Positions 26,439 to 36,098 are shown, numbered from the stretch's first letter. The stretch is 64,000 nt of DNA from Chitinophagales bacterium (GCA_020636475.1 JACJXU010000008.1:75034-139033), one strand, 5' to 3'. Notes: generated by a model from the letters alone, not told the origin. Numbers and translations are program-made.

Positions 26439-26789
26439 CTAAAAGCGATTGTGACGGTCTTTACGCTCTCCAAAATCCTCACGGCGATTGAAAGAACGCT
26501 CATTGTTGCGATCACGTGGTGGGCGGCTGTTAAAAGAAGGACGCTCTTCTCTTGGGCGCGCCTCTTTTACTACAATGCGGTAACCACCAAAATCGGTGTC
26601 GTCAAGTTGTTTAATTGCCTCTAAGGCTTCGGCAGAGTCGTTCATTTCTACAAATCCAAATCCTTTGGATTTTCCAGTGGCTTGGTCAGTAATAATTTTT
26701 ACAGAATTAACTTCGCCATAGGCTTCGAATAGTTCCTGCAACTCCGATTCTTTAGTTTTGAAGTTCAACTTCGCTACAAAAATGTTCAT
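26439..26789 (-). CDS. RNA-binding protein with one RRM
   Basis: A 116-residue protein. The RRM (1-80) has RNP2 (NIFVAKLNF) and RNP1 (KSKGFGFVEM). The tail is rich in Arg, Pro, Ser and Asn (RPRDRNNERSFNRREDFGERKD). This is the small glycine/arginine-type RNA-binding protein that Bacteroidota often induce in the cold and that may bind mRNAs broadly. ATG at 26789 starts exactly at the first RRM strand; a longer reading adds only a phenylalanine-rich stretch from untranslated DNA. Confidence 0.92.
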   Translation of the reverse strand: MNIFVAKLNFKTKESELQELFEAYGEVNSVKIITDQATGKSKGFGFVEMNDSAEALEAIKQLDDTDFGGYRIVVKEARPREERPSFNSRPPRDRNNERSFNRREDFGERKDRHNRF

Positions 26790-26886
26790 TTGAAAAAAAT
26801 AAATTAAGAAAAAAATAAAAAGATCTTGCACCCTTATTGAAGCGGCACAAGATATAAAAAGTATAAGGTTGACATAATCTTAAAAA

Positions 26887-28173
26887 TTAACGGTTTTCTA
26901 TAGATACGTAATCGCGTTTTACGTGTCCGGTATAAACTTGACGCGGACGACCAATGGGTTGCTTATCGTACATCATTTCTTTCCATTGCGCAATCCAGCC
27001 CGGAAGGCGACCCAAAGCAAAAAGTACCGTAAACATTTCTACCGGAAAACCAATTGCTTTGTAAATAATACCCGAGTAAAAATCTACATTGGGATACAAT
27101 TTTCTTTCAATAAAATAATCATCTTTCAAGGCTGCTTCTTCCAACTCGCGTGCAATATCCAGCAAGGGGTCTTTAATATTCAATTTGTTTAGAACATCAT
27201 CGCTGGCTTTTTTGATAATTCGCGCACGAGGGTCGAAATTCTTGTATACACGGTGTCCAAATCCCATTAGTCTAAAACCACTATCTTTATCTTTGGCTTT
27301 TTCTACCCAAGATTGGATAGAACCGCCACCTTGACGAATGTTTTGTAACATTTCCAACACGGCTTGGTTGGCTCCACCATGGCGTGGACCCCACAATGCC
27401 GAAATGCCCGCCGAAATACAAGCGTACAAAGGCGCGTGCGAAGAACCTACAAAACGCACCGTAGAAGTAGAGCAGTTTTGTTCGTGGTCGGCGTGAAGGA
27501 TAAGCAATTTTTCCATTGCATCTACTACTACAGGATCTACTTCGTATTCTTCGGTGCGCTGCCCAAAAAACATGTACAAAAAGTTGGTAACGTAGTCGTA
27601 CTTGTTCTGTGGATAAAGCACCGGATGTCCGATAGATTTTTTATAAATCCACGAAACCATAGTAGGCAATTTTGCCAATAAGCGTATAACGGTTTTGTCC
27701 ACTTCTTCAGGGCTGCGGTTGGGGTCAAGCGATTCAGGATAAAATGCCGACAAAGAACAGATTAAAGACGACAACTGACCCATTGGGTGAGAGTTGGTAG
27801 GATAAGCATCAAGAAATTTCTTGATAGACTCGTGTACCAGCGTGTGGCGCGAAATAGATTCTGTAAATTGGTCGTATGCTTCTTTTGAAGGCAAATCGCC
27901 AAACAACAACAAATAGGCAACTTCCAAAAAAGTCGATTTTTCCGCTAATTGTTCTATCGGATATCCGCGATACTGCAAAATACCTTTTTCTCCATCTAAG
28001 TAAGTAATGGCACTATACGTAGAGCCCGTATTTTTATAGCCAATATCTAAGGTTATCAAGCCCGACTGACCGCGCAAGGAGGAAATATCTATTGCCGATT
28101 CGTTTTCTGTACCTGTAACTACCGGTAATTCGTAATTGTTATCTTTAAATTGTATTGTGGCTTTTTCTGACAT
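26887..28173 (-). CDS. gltA: Citrate synthase
   Basis: It condenses oxaloacetate with acetyl-CoA at the entry to the citric acid cycle. The 428-residue type II enzyme has an N-terminal strand domain (1-60), the active-site His in LILHADHEQNCSTSTVRFVGSSHA, WGPRHGGANQAV and FGHRVYKNFDPRA, and the late catalytic section with FYSGIIYKAIGFP. A -7 element lies at 28222-28229. Fumarase is encoded 1.3 kb away, but the two are in separate transcripts. Confidence 0.96.
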   Translation of the reverse strand: MSEKATIQFKDNNYELPVVTGTENESAIDISSLRGQSGLITLDIGYKNTGSTYSAITYLDGEKGILQYRGYPIEQLAEKSTFLEVAYLLLFGDLPSKEAYDQFTESISRHTLVHESIKKFLDAYPTNSHPMGQLSSLICSLSAFYPESLDPNRSPEEVDKTVIRLLAKLPTMVSWIYKKSIGHPVLYPQNKYDYVTNFLYMFFGQRTEEYEVDPVVVDAMEKLLILHADHEQNCSTSTVRFVGSSHAPLYACISAGISALWGPRHGGANQAVLEMLQNIRQGGGSIQSWVEKAKDKDSGFRLMGFGHRVYKNFDPRARIIKKASDDVLNKLNIKDPLLDIARELEEAALKDDYFIERKLYPNVDFYSGIIYKAIGFPVEMFTVLFALGRLPGWIAQWKEMMYDKQPIGRPRQVYTGHVKRDYVSIENR

Positions 28174-28497
28174 ACAACGTTTGCTATACTGTATAAATGA
28201 TAAATAATATTATAACTTTCGCAAAAGTAACTAAATACTTCGGCTTTCTTGATATTTTTAGTAGAAATAATACGCAATATTTTTAACAGAACATACTACA
28301 ACAAAAAATCGTGCCGAAATGTGTGTTATTTTTTAGTAAAATAACAAAAATATACCCCAAAAAGCAAAAAACATGTAGTAGCCATTAGGATAAAAACGGC
28401 TACTGTATTGTTTGTATGTATGTTTTTTATAGAATAATAAGCGATAGTCTTATTTTTAAGTCAAATATTTTTTCAAGCCTTCAAAAAACCTTCTCTA
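28174..28497. other. Divergent promoter region, gltA and lipoprotein gene
   Basis: This 324-nt AT-rich gap drives gltA to the left and the lipoprotein gene at 28498 to the right. Apart from the -7 element at 28222-28229, no repeat or small gene is seen. Confidence 0.6.
28222..28229 (-). promoter_or_regulatory. -7 element (TACTTTTG on the minus strand) before gltA
   Basis: Matches TAnnTTTG, about 50 nt upstream of the gltA start codon. The -33 element is not clear. Confidence 0.45.
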
Positions 28498-29469
28498 ATG
28501 ATGCGCCCTTTCCATATTTTGTTTTTAGCTATTTTAATACTCAACGTAACAGCTTGCAGTGTAGTAAGCACTTCTTATTACAGAAAAACAGATGTAGTAC
28601 TCCCGCCTAAAATTCAATTGCCCGAAGATGCGAAAACGGTAGCATTGATGGACAGAGCTGTTCCGGCATATTATTTAAATAGTGACGATGTAGATAAGTC
28701 GGTACGCCGACAGCTTTTGACAAATGTAGCTAAAAGTTTTCCACAAAAAACAACCATTGTGCAGCAAGTGGACAAAAACAATAAAAGAAACTTACCCTCT
28801 CCGCCAATTTCTACACAACGACTACAAGCGTTTGGGCAAAACTTTGATATCCTTATTGCCTTAGAAATGTTCGATTTTGTAGAGTTTCGCACTTATCGCA
28901 ATATTAAAAAACATCAGCTTGACGAAAATGGAAGAGATTACATACTTGATGCCGTTGAAGGAGAAAAAACCTTAGAGCTAAACACTTTTTGGCGTATTTA
29001 TGATACCCGAAATAATATTATTTTGGAAGAAATTCCTCAAAAAGTAGGCGATGGAATTATTGCTCAAGATTTGAACAAAACCCAACTTAATGCAAAACTC
29101 GACACTTTGCTCAACATTAATAGTGCAACATTTTCATACCAATTGGGCAAAGAACTGAGCCGCGATTTTCTTCCGGAATATATTTACAGCACCTGGCAAT
29201 ATTTCAGAGGCAGACACGAACCACTAAAGACCGCCGCGAATCATATTCGCAAAGGAAACTTGGAAAACGCGTATCATATATTGCTGCGAGCTTCCGAAAA
29301 TACGGCAAATCTAAAACCCGCCGAAGTAGAAGCGATATGGTACAACTTGGCTTTTATTTCCACAATGAGCGGCAATAAAAGCAAAGCAATGGAATTTGCG
29401 CAAAAAGCGTACGAAATTCGGAACAGCAAAAAAGTAACTGAATTGATGAAAAAAATACAGGCGGAATAA
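28498..29469 (+). CDS. Lipoprotein of unknown function, DUF6340-like with TPR-like C-terminus
   Basis: A 323-residue lipoprotein (lipobox NVTAC, Cys20). The N-terminal half includes AKTVALMDRAVPAYYL and a strand-helix pattern, with an extended repeat-like C-terminus (about 235-323) reading AANHIRKGNLENAYHILLRASEN and IWYNLAFISTMSGNKSKAMEFAQKAYE, two TPR-like helical pairs. The layout fits the Bacteroidota family DUF6340, but this is from memory. ATG codons at 28498 and 28501 are equally possible starts. It converges on fumC with 18 nt between stop codons. Confidence 0.72.
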   Translation: MMRPFHILFLAILILNVTACSVVSTSYYRKTDVVLPPKIQLPEDAKTVALMDRAVPAYYLNSDDVDKSVRRQLLTNVAKSFPQKTTIVQQVDKNNKRNLPSPPISTQRLQAFGQNFDILIALEMFDFVEFRTYRNIKKHQLDENGRDYILDAVEGEKTLELNTFWRIYDTRNNIILEEIPQKVGDGIIAQDLNKTQLNAKLDTLLNINSATFSYQLGKELSRDFLPEYIYSTWQYFRGRHEPLKTAANHIRKGNLENAYHILLRASENTANLKPAEVEAIWYNLAFISTMSGNKSKAMEFAQKAYEIRNSKKVTELMKKIQAE

Positions 29470-29487
29470 ATTATTCTGCTGCAAAAA

Positions 29488-30882
29488 CTATCTGCCCACC
29501 ATTTTTTCGGGTACTACTATACGGTCGAAATCTTCTTCCGAAAGTAAGTTTAGTGCCAAAGCTGCTTCTTTGAGCGTAGTATTGTCTTGGTGCGCTTTCT
29601 TCGCTATCTTAGCTGCATTGTCGTAGCCAATGTAAGTGTTTAATGCCGTAACCAACATCAGCGAATTGTATAGATTTTGACGGATTCTTGCCAAATTTGG
29701 TTCTATTCCTTGTGCGCAGTGTTCATCAAACGACTCGGCAGCATCGCCTAAAAGTCTCGCCGACTGCAAAAAGTTGGCAATTATCAAAGGTTTAAACACA
29801 TTCAATTCAAAATGTCCTGTACTTCCGCCAATATTTATGGCTACATCGTTGCCCATCACTTGCGCGCATACCATAGTAAGTGCTTCCGACTGTGTAGGGT
29901 TCACTTTCCCCGGCATAATAGAAGACCCCGGCTCATTGGAAGGAATAATTATTTCGCCAATACCCGAGCGCGGACCAGACGACAACATACGAATATCGTT
30001 GCCAATTTTCATTAGGCTCACCGCTAAAGTTTTTAGGGCACCGTGCGCTTCTACAATGGCATCGTGTGCAGCTAAGGCTTCAAATTTGTTTTCCGCCGAA
30101 ACAAAAGGCAAATCCGTAATTTCAGCAATTTTGGCAGCTACAGTTTTGGTGTAGCCCTTGGGTGTATTAATGCCCGTTCCTACTGCCGTTCCACCCAAAG
30201 CCAGTTCGCTAAGGTGCGGCAAACTGTTTTTAATAGCGCGCATACCATGGTCTAATTGCGACACATAGCCCGAAAACTCTTGTCCCAAAGTAAGCGGCGT
30301 AGCGTCCATAAAGTGCGTACGACCTATTTTTACAATATCCATAAATTCTTCCGACTTTTTGTGCAAAGTATCGCGCAGTTGCTGCACGCGCGGAAGGGTG
30401 TAGTTAACCAAAGCCATATACGCAGCAATGTGCATTGCCGTAGGAAAAGTATCGTTGGAAGATTGCGATTTGTTTACATCATCGTTTGGGTGAAGAAATT
30501 TGTTGCTGTCGGTGAGTGCGCCGCCTTTTATTACATGCGCCCGATAAGCGACTACTTCATTTACATTCATATTACTTTGCGTACCGGAACCGGTTTGCCA
30601 TATTACCAATGGAAACTGGTCGTTGAGTTTATCTGCCAATATTTCATCGCAGACTTGCGCAATGAGTTCGGCTTTTTCTTTAGAAAAATCGGTAAGTTCA
30701 GTATTGGTAAAAGCAGCTGCTTTTTTCAAAATGGCAAAGGCTTTTATTATTTCCAAAGGCATTTGTGCTTTTTCGCCGCCAATTTTAAAATTATGGATAG
30801 AGCGTTGCGTTTGTGCGCCCCAATATTTATCGGCAGGAACATCTACGTAGCCTAAGCTGTCTTTTTCTTGTCTGAATTTCAT
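29488..30882 (-). CDS. fumC: Fumarate hydratase, class II
   Basis: It interconverts fumarate and malate in the citric acid cycle without an iron-sulfur cluster. The 464-residue length is normal. The N-terminal [48 protein letters not shown] and the superfamily signature [15 protein letters not shown] are all intact, including the catalytic His and Ser. A -7 element lies at 30911-30918. It probably has its own transcript. Confidence 0.96.
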   Translation of the reverse strand: MKFRQEKDSLGYVDVPADKYWGAQTQRSIHNFKIGGEKAQMPLEIIKAFAILKKAAAFTNTELTDFSKEKAELIAQVCDEILADKLNDQFPLVIWQTGSGTQSNMNVNEVVAYRAHVIKGGALTDSNKFLHPNDDVNKSQSSNDTFPTAMHIAAYMALVNYTLPRVQQLRDTLHKKSEEFMDIVKIGRTHFMDATPLTLGQEFSGYVSQLDHGMRAIKNSLPHLSELALGGTAVGTGINTPKGYTKTVAAKIAEITDLPFVSAENKFEALAAHDAIVEAHGALKTLAVSLMKIGNDIRMLSSGPRSGIGEIIIPSNEPGSSIMPGKVNPTQSEALTMVCAQVMGNDVAINIGGSTGHFELNVFKPLIIANFLQSARLLGDAAESFDEHCAQGIEPNLARIRQNLYNSLMLVTALNTYIGYDNAAKIAKKAHQDNTTLKEAALALNLLSEEDFDRIVVPEKMVGR

Positions 30883-30910
30883 GAGAGGTGATTTTTTTTG
30901 AATTAAACCG

Positions 30911-30918
30911 CAAAATTA
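30911..30918 (-). promoter_or_regulatory. -7 element (TAATTTTG on the minus strand) before fumC
   Basis: Matches TAnnTTTG, 29 nt before the fumC start codon. No TTG at the standard distance. Confidence 0.4.
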
Positions 30919-31042
30919 TATAAACTATTGTGGTTTTATAGGGTATTATTATGATAAAAAATGGAAAAATGGTACTAAATTGCCTTATCGTATCGTTATA
31001 ATAAAAGAAAAGTTGGATTTTTATTTGGCAAAAACAATTTAT

Positions 31043-31267
31043 ATGAAAAAAATAATAAGTATTGGTGTTGTAAAATTGCTGGTAGTAATACTATTGGCGG
31101 GAGTGTCTTTTCAAAGTAGCGGCTGTGCCAAGTACGGCTGCCCCGGCATCGAAAAAGCAAACTTACAAGAAGGCGAAATGCCTAAAGTAAGCAAAACAAA
31201 ATCGGGTTTGCTGCCCAGCAACGGCAAAAAATACAACCGTAAAAACGGCAAAAAACTAAGAAAATAG
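31043..31267 (+). CDS. Small basic exported protein, possible lipoprotein
   Basis: A 74-residue protein with an N-terminal hydrophobic helix ending at SSGCAKYGCPG, where the first Cys could be a lipid-attached residue after signal peptidase II cleavage. The mature part is about 40 residues, with a lysine-rich tail (GKKYNRKNGKKLRK). The frame stays open upstream to 30980, but ATG at 31043 begins a normal signal peptide. It lies 13 nt before the DUF922-like gene and is probably co-transcribed with it. I do not recognise the family. Confidence 0.65.
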   Translation: MKKIISIGVVKLLVVILLAGVSFQSSGCAKYGCPGIEKANLQEGEMPKVSKTKSGLLPSNGKKYNRKNGKKLRK

Positions 31268-31280
31268 TAAAATTATTGCG

Positions 31281-31865
31281 ATGAAAATTTATCTGTTGAT
31301 AGGTTTGGTTTCTTTGCTCAGTGTTTTTTTACACGATAAAAACGCGCCCGAAAACGATGCGATAAACAATGACGGAGCAATAGAATGGACGCTGAATCGC
31401 CCCTTGGCGTGGAGTGATTTTAGCGCAACGCCCGACTTCGCCGACAGAGGCACTGCGCTCACCAGTAGTTCTATTCATACATCTTATTACCTGAAAAATA
31501 ATCGTCTCTACTTCAATATTCAAAGTTTTTTTCATCCGCAGGAGTCGTGGGTAAAAACCAAAAATCCTTCCGCACAACTGCTTCAGCACGAGCAAGGACA
31601 CTTCGATTTGACCGAAGCCTACGCACGTATTATGCGCAAAATGCTTCAGGAAAGTACGTTTAGCTATTATTTTTATGACGACGAAATAAGCATACGCTAC
31701 AATCAGGTTTTTGATGAACTCGACTCCATGCAAAAACAATACGATGCCGCCACCCAACACTCTGTAAACAGAGAAGCGCAAACGCAATGGCAGCGAACTA
31801 TCGCCAATTTGCTGCAAGAATACGCCACCTACGATAATGCCGACTTTTCGGTAGCACTACCTTAA
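31281..31865 (+). CDS. DUF922-like exported zinc metalloprotease-type protein
   Basis: A 194-residue protein with a short N-terminal hydrophobic segment. Residues 35-60 (IEWTLNRPLAWSDFSATPDF) form the DUF922 opening, and LLQHEQGHFDLTEAYAR at about 96-112 contains HEQGH, a HExxH zinc site, with a Glu in a following helix as a possible third ligand. The arrangement suggests a small peptidase acting in the periplasm. The preceding 74-residue exported protein may be a partner. No activity of this family has been confirmed to my knowledge. Confidence 0.75.
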   Translation: MKIYLLIGLVSLLSVFLHDKNAPENDAINNDGAIEWTLNRPLAWSDFSATPDFADRGTALTSSSIHTSYYLKNNRLYFNIQSFFHPQESWVKTKNPSAQLLQHEQGHFDLTEAYARIMRKMLQESTFSYYFYDDEISIRYNQVFDELDSMQKQYDAATQHSVNREAQTQWQRTIANLLQEYATYDNADFSVALP

Positions 31866-31891
31866 TTTATTACTCAAAAAGGGGGAAATTA

Positions 31892-32449
31892 CTATTCGGC
31901 AATTTTCGATACAAAACTGGCATCAAAATCCGCCCAAGGGGTAGTCTTGTAGTGGTTTTCGGCAAAAAAGTGTAATATTTTATCCATTTTGGGTGCCGTT
32001 TGATAACCCGGAACAATACTCAAATTGGCAAAATCTTCCCCCAAAAACACCATAGAAGGAAAACTCAATTTTCCCTGCAATAGCACTGCCGCCAACTGGT
32101 TATAACCTCTGTTGCCATTTGCTACAAATTCATATTGTTCATCGCCCAAGGTAATCGTTTCGCGCTGCTCGGCATTTAGTTTTACAGCATAGTAGTGTTC
32201 ATTCACATACGAAACAATATCCGCTTGCGAAAAAGTAGTAGCATCCATACGTTTGCACCAACCGCACCAGTCGGTATATACGTCGATCATAATTTTTTTA
32301 GGATTTTTTTGCGAAGCAGCAATCGCATCTTCAATACTCATCCAGTTTATTTTTTCAACAGTATCGCCGTCTGCCAATTTATTGGGACGAAATGCGCTCA
32401 TTCCAACAAATAACAGCCCGATAATGCTTAAAACTAAAAGATTTTTCAT
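31892..32449 (-). CDS. Exported thioredoxin-like protein
   Basis: A 185-residue periplasmic thioredoxin-fold protein. Signal segment 1-18, then WMSIEDAIAASQKNPKKIMIDVYTDWCGWCKRMD with the redox site CGWC, and a cis-Pro equivalent region (SFPSMVFLGED). The DWCGWCKRMDATTF pattern fits the DsbD-gamma/DUF255-type reductases. ATG at 32449 begins the signal peptide; the frame upstream is untranslated DNA. It converges with the DUF922-like gene, 26 nt apart. Confidence 0.87.
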   Translation of the reverse strand: MKNLLVLSIIGLLFVGMSAFRPNKLADGDTVEKINWMSIEDAIAASQKNPKKIMIDVYTDWCGWCKRMDATTFSQADIVSYVNEHYYAVKLNAEQRETITLGDEQYEFVANGNRGYNQLAAVLLQGKLSFPSMVFLGEDFANLSIVPGYQTAPKMDKILHFFAENHYKTTPWADFDASFVSKIAE

Positions 32450-32772
32450 GGTAAAATATTTAAAAAAATAAAGCCTGTCCGTTTGGACTGTCAAAGTAAC
32501 GAAAAGTAATACAAGATTAGTAAAATACGCGCAATTTTAACAAAAATTATGCAAGCATAAGCTCGTTTTCTCAAAGATATGCTTTTTATTATTTTGGGAC
32601 TTTTTTAAAATGCAAGTGCAGTGTCAAATGTGAAACCAATTCTAAATTTTCTTTACAACCAACAAATATCCTTATCTTCGGAACGCAAAACAAAAAGTTT
32701 GGGTTGTTACAACCGAAATTTATACGAAAAGCAACATTTGAACAATTTTTTTAAACAAATAAAAAACCGAAT
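32450..32772. other. Divergent gap without visible gene
   Basis: This 323-nt AT-rich region lies between the thioredoxin gene (left) and the saccharopine-dehydrogenase-like gene (right). TATCTTCG near 32670 is one base from a -7 element. No hairpin with T run, no tRNA and no repeat is seen. Confidence 0.5.
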
Positions 32773-33975
32773 ATGTCTAAAGTTTTAATTATCGGAGCCG
32801 GAGGTGTAGGCAATGTGGTGGTTAGAAAGTGTGCTCGCGAGAAAGATGTTTTTTCCGAAATAATGTTAGCCAGTCGCACACTCGCCAAATGCGATGCTAT
32901 TGCTGCTACTACGCCTGAGCAAAAAATTCAAACCACGCGCGTAGATGCCGACAACGTAAGCGAATTGGCGCAACTTATCGAAAAATTTAAGCCCGAATTG
33001 GTGATAAATGTAGCTTTGCCTTACCAAGATTTGCCTATTATGGACGCGTGCTTGGCTACGGGCGTTCATTATATGGACACCGCCAACTACGAACCCAAAG
33101 ACGAAGCGAAGTTCGAATATTCGTGGCAGTGGGCATATCACCAACGGTTTAAAGACAAAGGTATAATGGCACTTTTGGGTTGTGGTTTCGACCCCGGCGT
33201 TACGCAGGCTTATACGGCTTATGCTGCAAAACACCATTTCGACGAAATGCACTACTTGGATATTGTGGACTGCAATGCAGGAGACCACGGACAGCATTTT
33301 GCCACCAATTTCAATCCCGAAATAAATATCCGCGAAATAACGCAGCCCGGCAAATATTGGGAAAATGGCGCGTGGCGCGAAATTCCGGCAATGAGTATTC
33401 ACAAACCTATTGCATATCCCAATATTGGTGAACGCGAATCGTATGTACTGTTTCACGAGGAGTTGGAAAGCTTGGTGAAAAATTTTCCTACGCTCAAGCG
33501 CGCCCGTTTTTGGATGACTTTCGGACAACAATACATTACGCACCTTAATGTACTGCAAAATGTGGGGATGACTTCTATAAAACCCATTAAATTTCAAGGA
33601 GTGGATATAGTGCCTTTGGAATTTTTGAAAGCCCTTTTGCCCGAGCCTTCCTCTTTGGGCGAAAATTATAGCGGCGAAACTTCTATTGGTTGCCAGATAA
33701 AAGGTATAAAAGATGGCAAAGAAAGAACCTATTACATTTACAACAACTGCAAGCACCAAGAAGCCTACGCCGATGTACAAGCGCAAGCCGTGAGCTACAC
33801 TACGGGTGTTCCGGCAATGTTGGGCGCGAAAATGATGCTTACCGGAAAATGGATGAAAGCAGGCGTTTGGAATGTAGAACAGCTCGACCCAGACCCGTTT
33901 TTGGCGGAAATAGGAAAATATGGTTTGCCTTGGCAAGAAATAATTAATCCTACATTGCCGCACGAATACGCCTAA
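32773..33975 (+). CDS. Saccharopine dehydrogenase family; probable carboxynorspermidine dehydrogenase
   Basis: A 400-residue NAD(P)-dependent enzyme. The Rossmann motif is MSKVLIIGAGGVGNVVV, followed by MLASRTLAKCDAIA, VINVALPYQDLPIMDACLATG and HYMDTANYEP. GCGFDPGVTQAY is the central family motif. Length and these motifs match the carboxynorspermidine dehydrogenase branch, which makes carboxy(nor)spermidine from a diamine and aspartate semialdehyde, rather than lysine-forming enzymes. The decarboxylase partner (NspC) is not in the window. It ends at a very strong terminator. Confidence 0.85.
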   Translation: MSKVLIIGAGGVGNVVVRKCAREKDVFSEIMLASRTLAKCDAIAATTPEQKIQTTRVDADNVSELAQLIEKFKPELVINVALPYQDLPIMDACLATGVHYMDTANYEPKDEAKFEYSWQWAYHQRFKDKGIMALLGCGFDPGVTQAYTAYAAKHHFDEMHYLDIVDCNAGDHGQHFATNFNPEINIREITQPGKYWENGAWREIPAMSIHKPIAYPNIGERESYVLFHEELESLVKNFPTLKRARFWMTFGQQYITHLNVLQNVGMTSIKPIKFQGVDIVPLEFLKALLPEPSSLGENYSGETSIGCQIKGIKDGKERTYYIYNNCKHQEAYADVQAQAVSYTTGVPAMLGAKMMLTGKWMKAGVWNVEQLDPDPFLAEIGKYGLPWQEIINPTLPHEYA

Positions 33976-33996
33976 TTTTTTTGCGTTAGAAATAGA

Positions 33997-34040
33997 AAAA
34001 AGGAGCTTTTCGACCATCGAAAAGCTCCTTTTTGTTTTAT
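33997..34040 (+). terminator. Rho-independent terminator, 17-bp perfect stem
   Basis: The arms 33997-34013 and 34017-34033 are exactly complementary around a 3-nt loop, with the stem ending in AAAAAGGAGC and its complement. The downstream T run makes it efficient. It follows the saccharopine-dehydrogenase-like gene by 22 nt. Confidence 0.9.
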
Positions 34041-34044
34041 AATC

Positions 34045-34372
34045 CCAAAATTGCACGAAAATTAAGTGTAAGTACCCTTCCCGCAACTTTGGGTGCAAAA
34101 CTATACTCTGGGTTTCTTCATTTTCTTTGCTTGTTCAAAGAAAACGAAGCAAAAGAAACGACACTTTTTTCAAGGTATTTTTGCCCTTTACGGGCAAAAC
34201 CGCAGTTCTTTGGCTAAATTTTTTCCAAGGCTTCAAAAATTTTTAACGCCAAAAAACCGCTATACGGCGAAAAAAGATTTTTACCCATTTTTCTTTTACA
34301 AAAACTGCTTGATAATTCCGTAAATGAGGATGCGCGTCCCTTTTCTAATACGCAATCATTATTCTATTTTGG
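34045..34372. repeat. Palindromic repeat element, copy B, split by a hairpin-rich insert
   Basis: The left part (CCAAAATTGCACGAAAATT, 34045-34063) and the right part (34314-34372, ending in ATTTTGG) together match the intact element at 26198-26277. Between them lie 250 nt, flanked by AATT on both sides (34060-34063 and 34314-34317). The start of the insert (34064-34104) resembles the right end of this window. The rest of the 33976-34390 gap holds no gene. Confidence 0.65.
34064..34313. repeat. 250-nt hairpin-rich insert within repeat copy B
   Basis: Two strong hairpins lie inside: TTTTCTTTG/CAAAGAAAA (34121-34129/34136-34144) and TTTTGCCC/GGGCAAAA (34179-34186/34192-34199). The first 40 nt are related to 63955-63999. 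It has no convincing protein-coding frame and no transposase. Confidence 0.55.
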
Positions 34373-34390
34373 CATAAAACCTTAAAAAAA

Positions 34391-35548
34391 CTATTGAAAG
34401 TAATCTTTCATTCTATCCATAAAACTGCGTTCTTTTTTGGCATTTGCGTTGGGTTTAAAGTTGCCAGAATTGCGCATATTTTCCAGTATTTTGCGCTCGT
34501 CTTCGCTTACATGCTGCGGTGTCCAAATGTTTACTTCTACTAGCAAATCGCCTTTGCCATAAGCATTGATGGCGGGCAAGCCTTTGTCGCGCAGGCGGAA
34601 AACCTTGCCGGATTGTGTACCGGCAGGAATTTTTATTTTGGCTTTGTTTTGTAGCGTAGGAATTTCCACATTGGTACCCAAAACTGCATCGGCAAAATTG
34701 ATGTGAAGCGTATAAAGCAAATTTTGCCCGTCGCGTACAAAATGTTCGTGCGCTTCTTCTTCAATAAGAATAATCAAATCTCCGGCGCGTCCGCCACGAT
34801 GTCCGGCATTTCCTTTGCCACTAATGGAAAGTTGCATGCCATTTGCCACGCCTGCGGGAATGTTCAGTTCTATATTTTCTTCGCTGCTTTGTACGCCCGT
34901 ACCTTTGCAGGAATCGCATTTTTGACTAATAATTTTTCCTTCTCCATGACAAGTCGGACAAGTAGAAGCTGTTTGCATCGGTCCCAAAATGGTGTTGGTT
35001 ACGCGCCGAACTTGTCCGGTGCCGTTGCAGGTAGTACAAGTAGTAACGGCATTGCCTTTGGCTCCGGTAGCGTTGCAAGTGCTGCAAGGAATATCGCGGC
35101 GAAGCCTAATTTTTTTCTGTACGCCGTTGGCAATTTCTTCTAAGGTAAGTTTCACTTTTACGCGCAAATTGCTGCCGCGAGTGCCACCTCCGCCTCCACG
35201 TGCGCGTGCGCCACCAAAGCCACCACCGAATCCGCCATCAAAGAAGTCGCCAAAGATATCGCCGAAGTTGGAAAAAATATCTTCCATATTCATACCGCCG
35301 CCGCCACTAAAGCCGCCATTGCCCATTCCGGCATGTCCGAATCGGTCGTATTGACTGCGTTTTTGGGGGTCGCTTAGTACTTCGTAGGCTTCGGCAGCTT
35401 CCTTAAATTTATCTTCTGCTTCCTTGTTGTCGGGATTTCGGTCGGGGTGATATTTTAGTGCCGTTTTGCGATAGGCTTTTTTTATTTCATCTGCCGAAGC
35501 ATCACGACTTACGCCTAATATTTCGTAATAATCTTTTTTATTAGCCAT
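34391..35548 (-). CDS. dnaJ: Chaperone DnaJ
   Basis: Co-chaperone that delivers unfolded proteins to DnaK and stimulates its ATPase. J domain 1-70 with [10 protein letters not shown], a long Gly/Phe segment (about 75-125), then four zinc-binding CxxCxGxG repeats ([38 protein letters not shown]). C-terminal substrate-binding domains follow (about 220-385). The length of 385 residues is normal. It is 1 nt downstream of grpE's stop and in one operon with it. dnaK is not in this window. Confidence 0.96.
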   Translation of the reverse strand: MANKKDYYEILGVSRDASADEIKKAYRKTALKYHPDRNPDNKEAEDKFKEAAEAYEVLSDPQKRSQYDRFGHAGMGNGGFSGGGGMNMEDIFSNFGDIFGDFFDGGFGGGFGGARARGGGGGTRGSNLRVKVKLTLEEIANGVQKKIRLRRDIPCSTCNATGAKGNAVTTCTTCNGTGQVRRVTNTILGPMQTASTCPTCHGEGKIISQKCDSCKGTGVQSSEENIELNIPAGVANGMQLSISGKGNAGHRGGRAGDLIILIEEEAHEHFVRDGQNLLYTLHINFADAVLGTNVEIPTLQNKAKIKIPAGTQSGKVFRLRDKGLPAINAYGKGDLLVEVNIWTPQHVSEDERKILENMRNSGNFKPNANAKKERSFMDRMKDYFQ

Positions 35549-35549
35549 G

Positions 35550-36098
35550 TTATTTTCCTACTACTACTTTTGCGTAGCGTATTATTTTATTGTTTAATAA
35601 ATATCCGTTTTCTATTACGTCAATCACTTTTCCTATCATTTCCTCAGAAGGAGCAGAAATTTCGGTAATAGCTTCGTGAAATTCGGGATTAAACGCTTGC
35701 CCTTTAGCGTCCATTTTGCTTAATCCTCTGTTTTCCAAAGTACGCCACAATTTGTGGTAAATAAGTCCAAAACCTTCTTCTTTCGAAGCGTCTATGCCTT
35801 CTGCACCAAAGGCGCGTTCAAAATCGTCAATTACGGGCAAAAGTTCTTTAATCACATCTTGTGAAGCAGTTTGTGTAAGTTCCAAGCGTTCGCGTGCCGT
35901 GCGTCTTTTCATATTTTCAAAATCGGAAAAAAGGCGCAGATATTTATCTTTTGCTTCTTGTACTTCTTGGCGCAGTTTTTCTGCTACATCATCGGTTTTA
36001 TTTATAATTTCTTCGGTAGTTACCGAATTTTCATTTTCAATAAGTTGCTCTTCGCTCAATTCATTTTCCATATTAGGATTATTTTTTTCCTTGTCCAT
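35550..36098 (-). CDS. grpE: Nucleotide exchange factor GrpE
   Basis: It releases ADP from DnaK. The 182-residue protein begins with an acidic, disordered section, followed by a long coiled-coil helix (about 35-95, with [21 protein letters not shown]) and a C-terminal beta domain with the signature [14 protein letters not shown] at 36098 starts [18 protein letters not shown]; the longer reading from 36158 adds only basic/aromatic residues from untranslated DNA. It is the first gene of the grpE-dnaJ operon. Confidence 0.95.
   Translation of the reverse strand: MDKEKNNPNMENELSEEQLIENENSVTTEEIINKTDDVAEKLRQEVQEAKDKYLRLFSDFENMKRRTARERLELTQTASQDVIKELLPVIDDFERAFGAEGIDASKEEGFGLIYHKLWRTLENRGLSKMDAKGQAFNPEFHEAITEISAPSEEMIGKVIDVIENGYLLNNKIIRYAKVVVGK

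Noticed and set aside
26132..26491. 119-codon plus-strand frame
   Set aside because: It runs through a palindromic repeat, a terminator and the end of the RRM gene, with no protein-like features.
30256..30855. 199-codon plus-strand frame
   Set aside because: Antisense to fumC, with no recognisable composition.
32866..34098. 410-codon minus-strand frame
   Set aside because: Antisense to the saccharopine-dehydrogenase-like gene and passes through its terminator.
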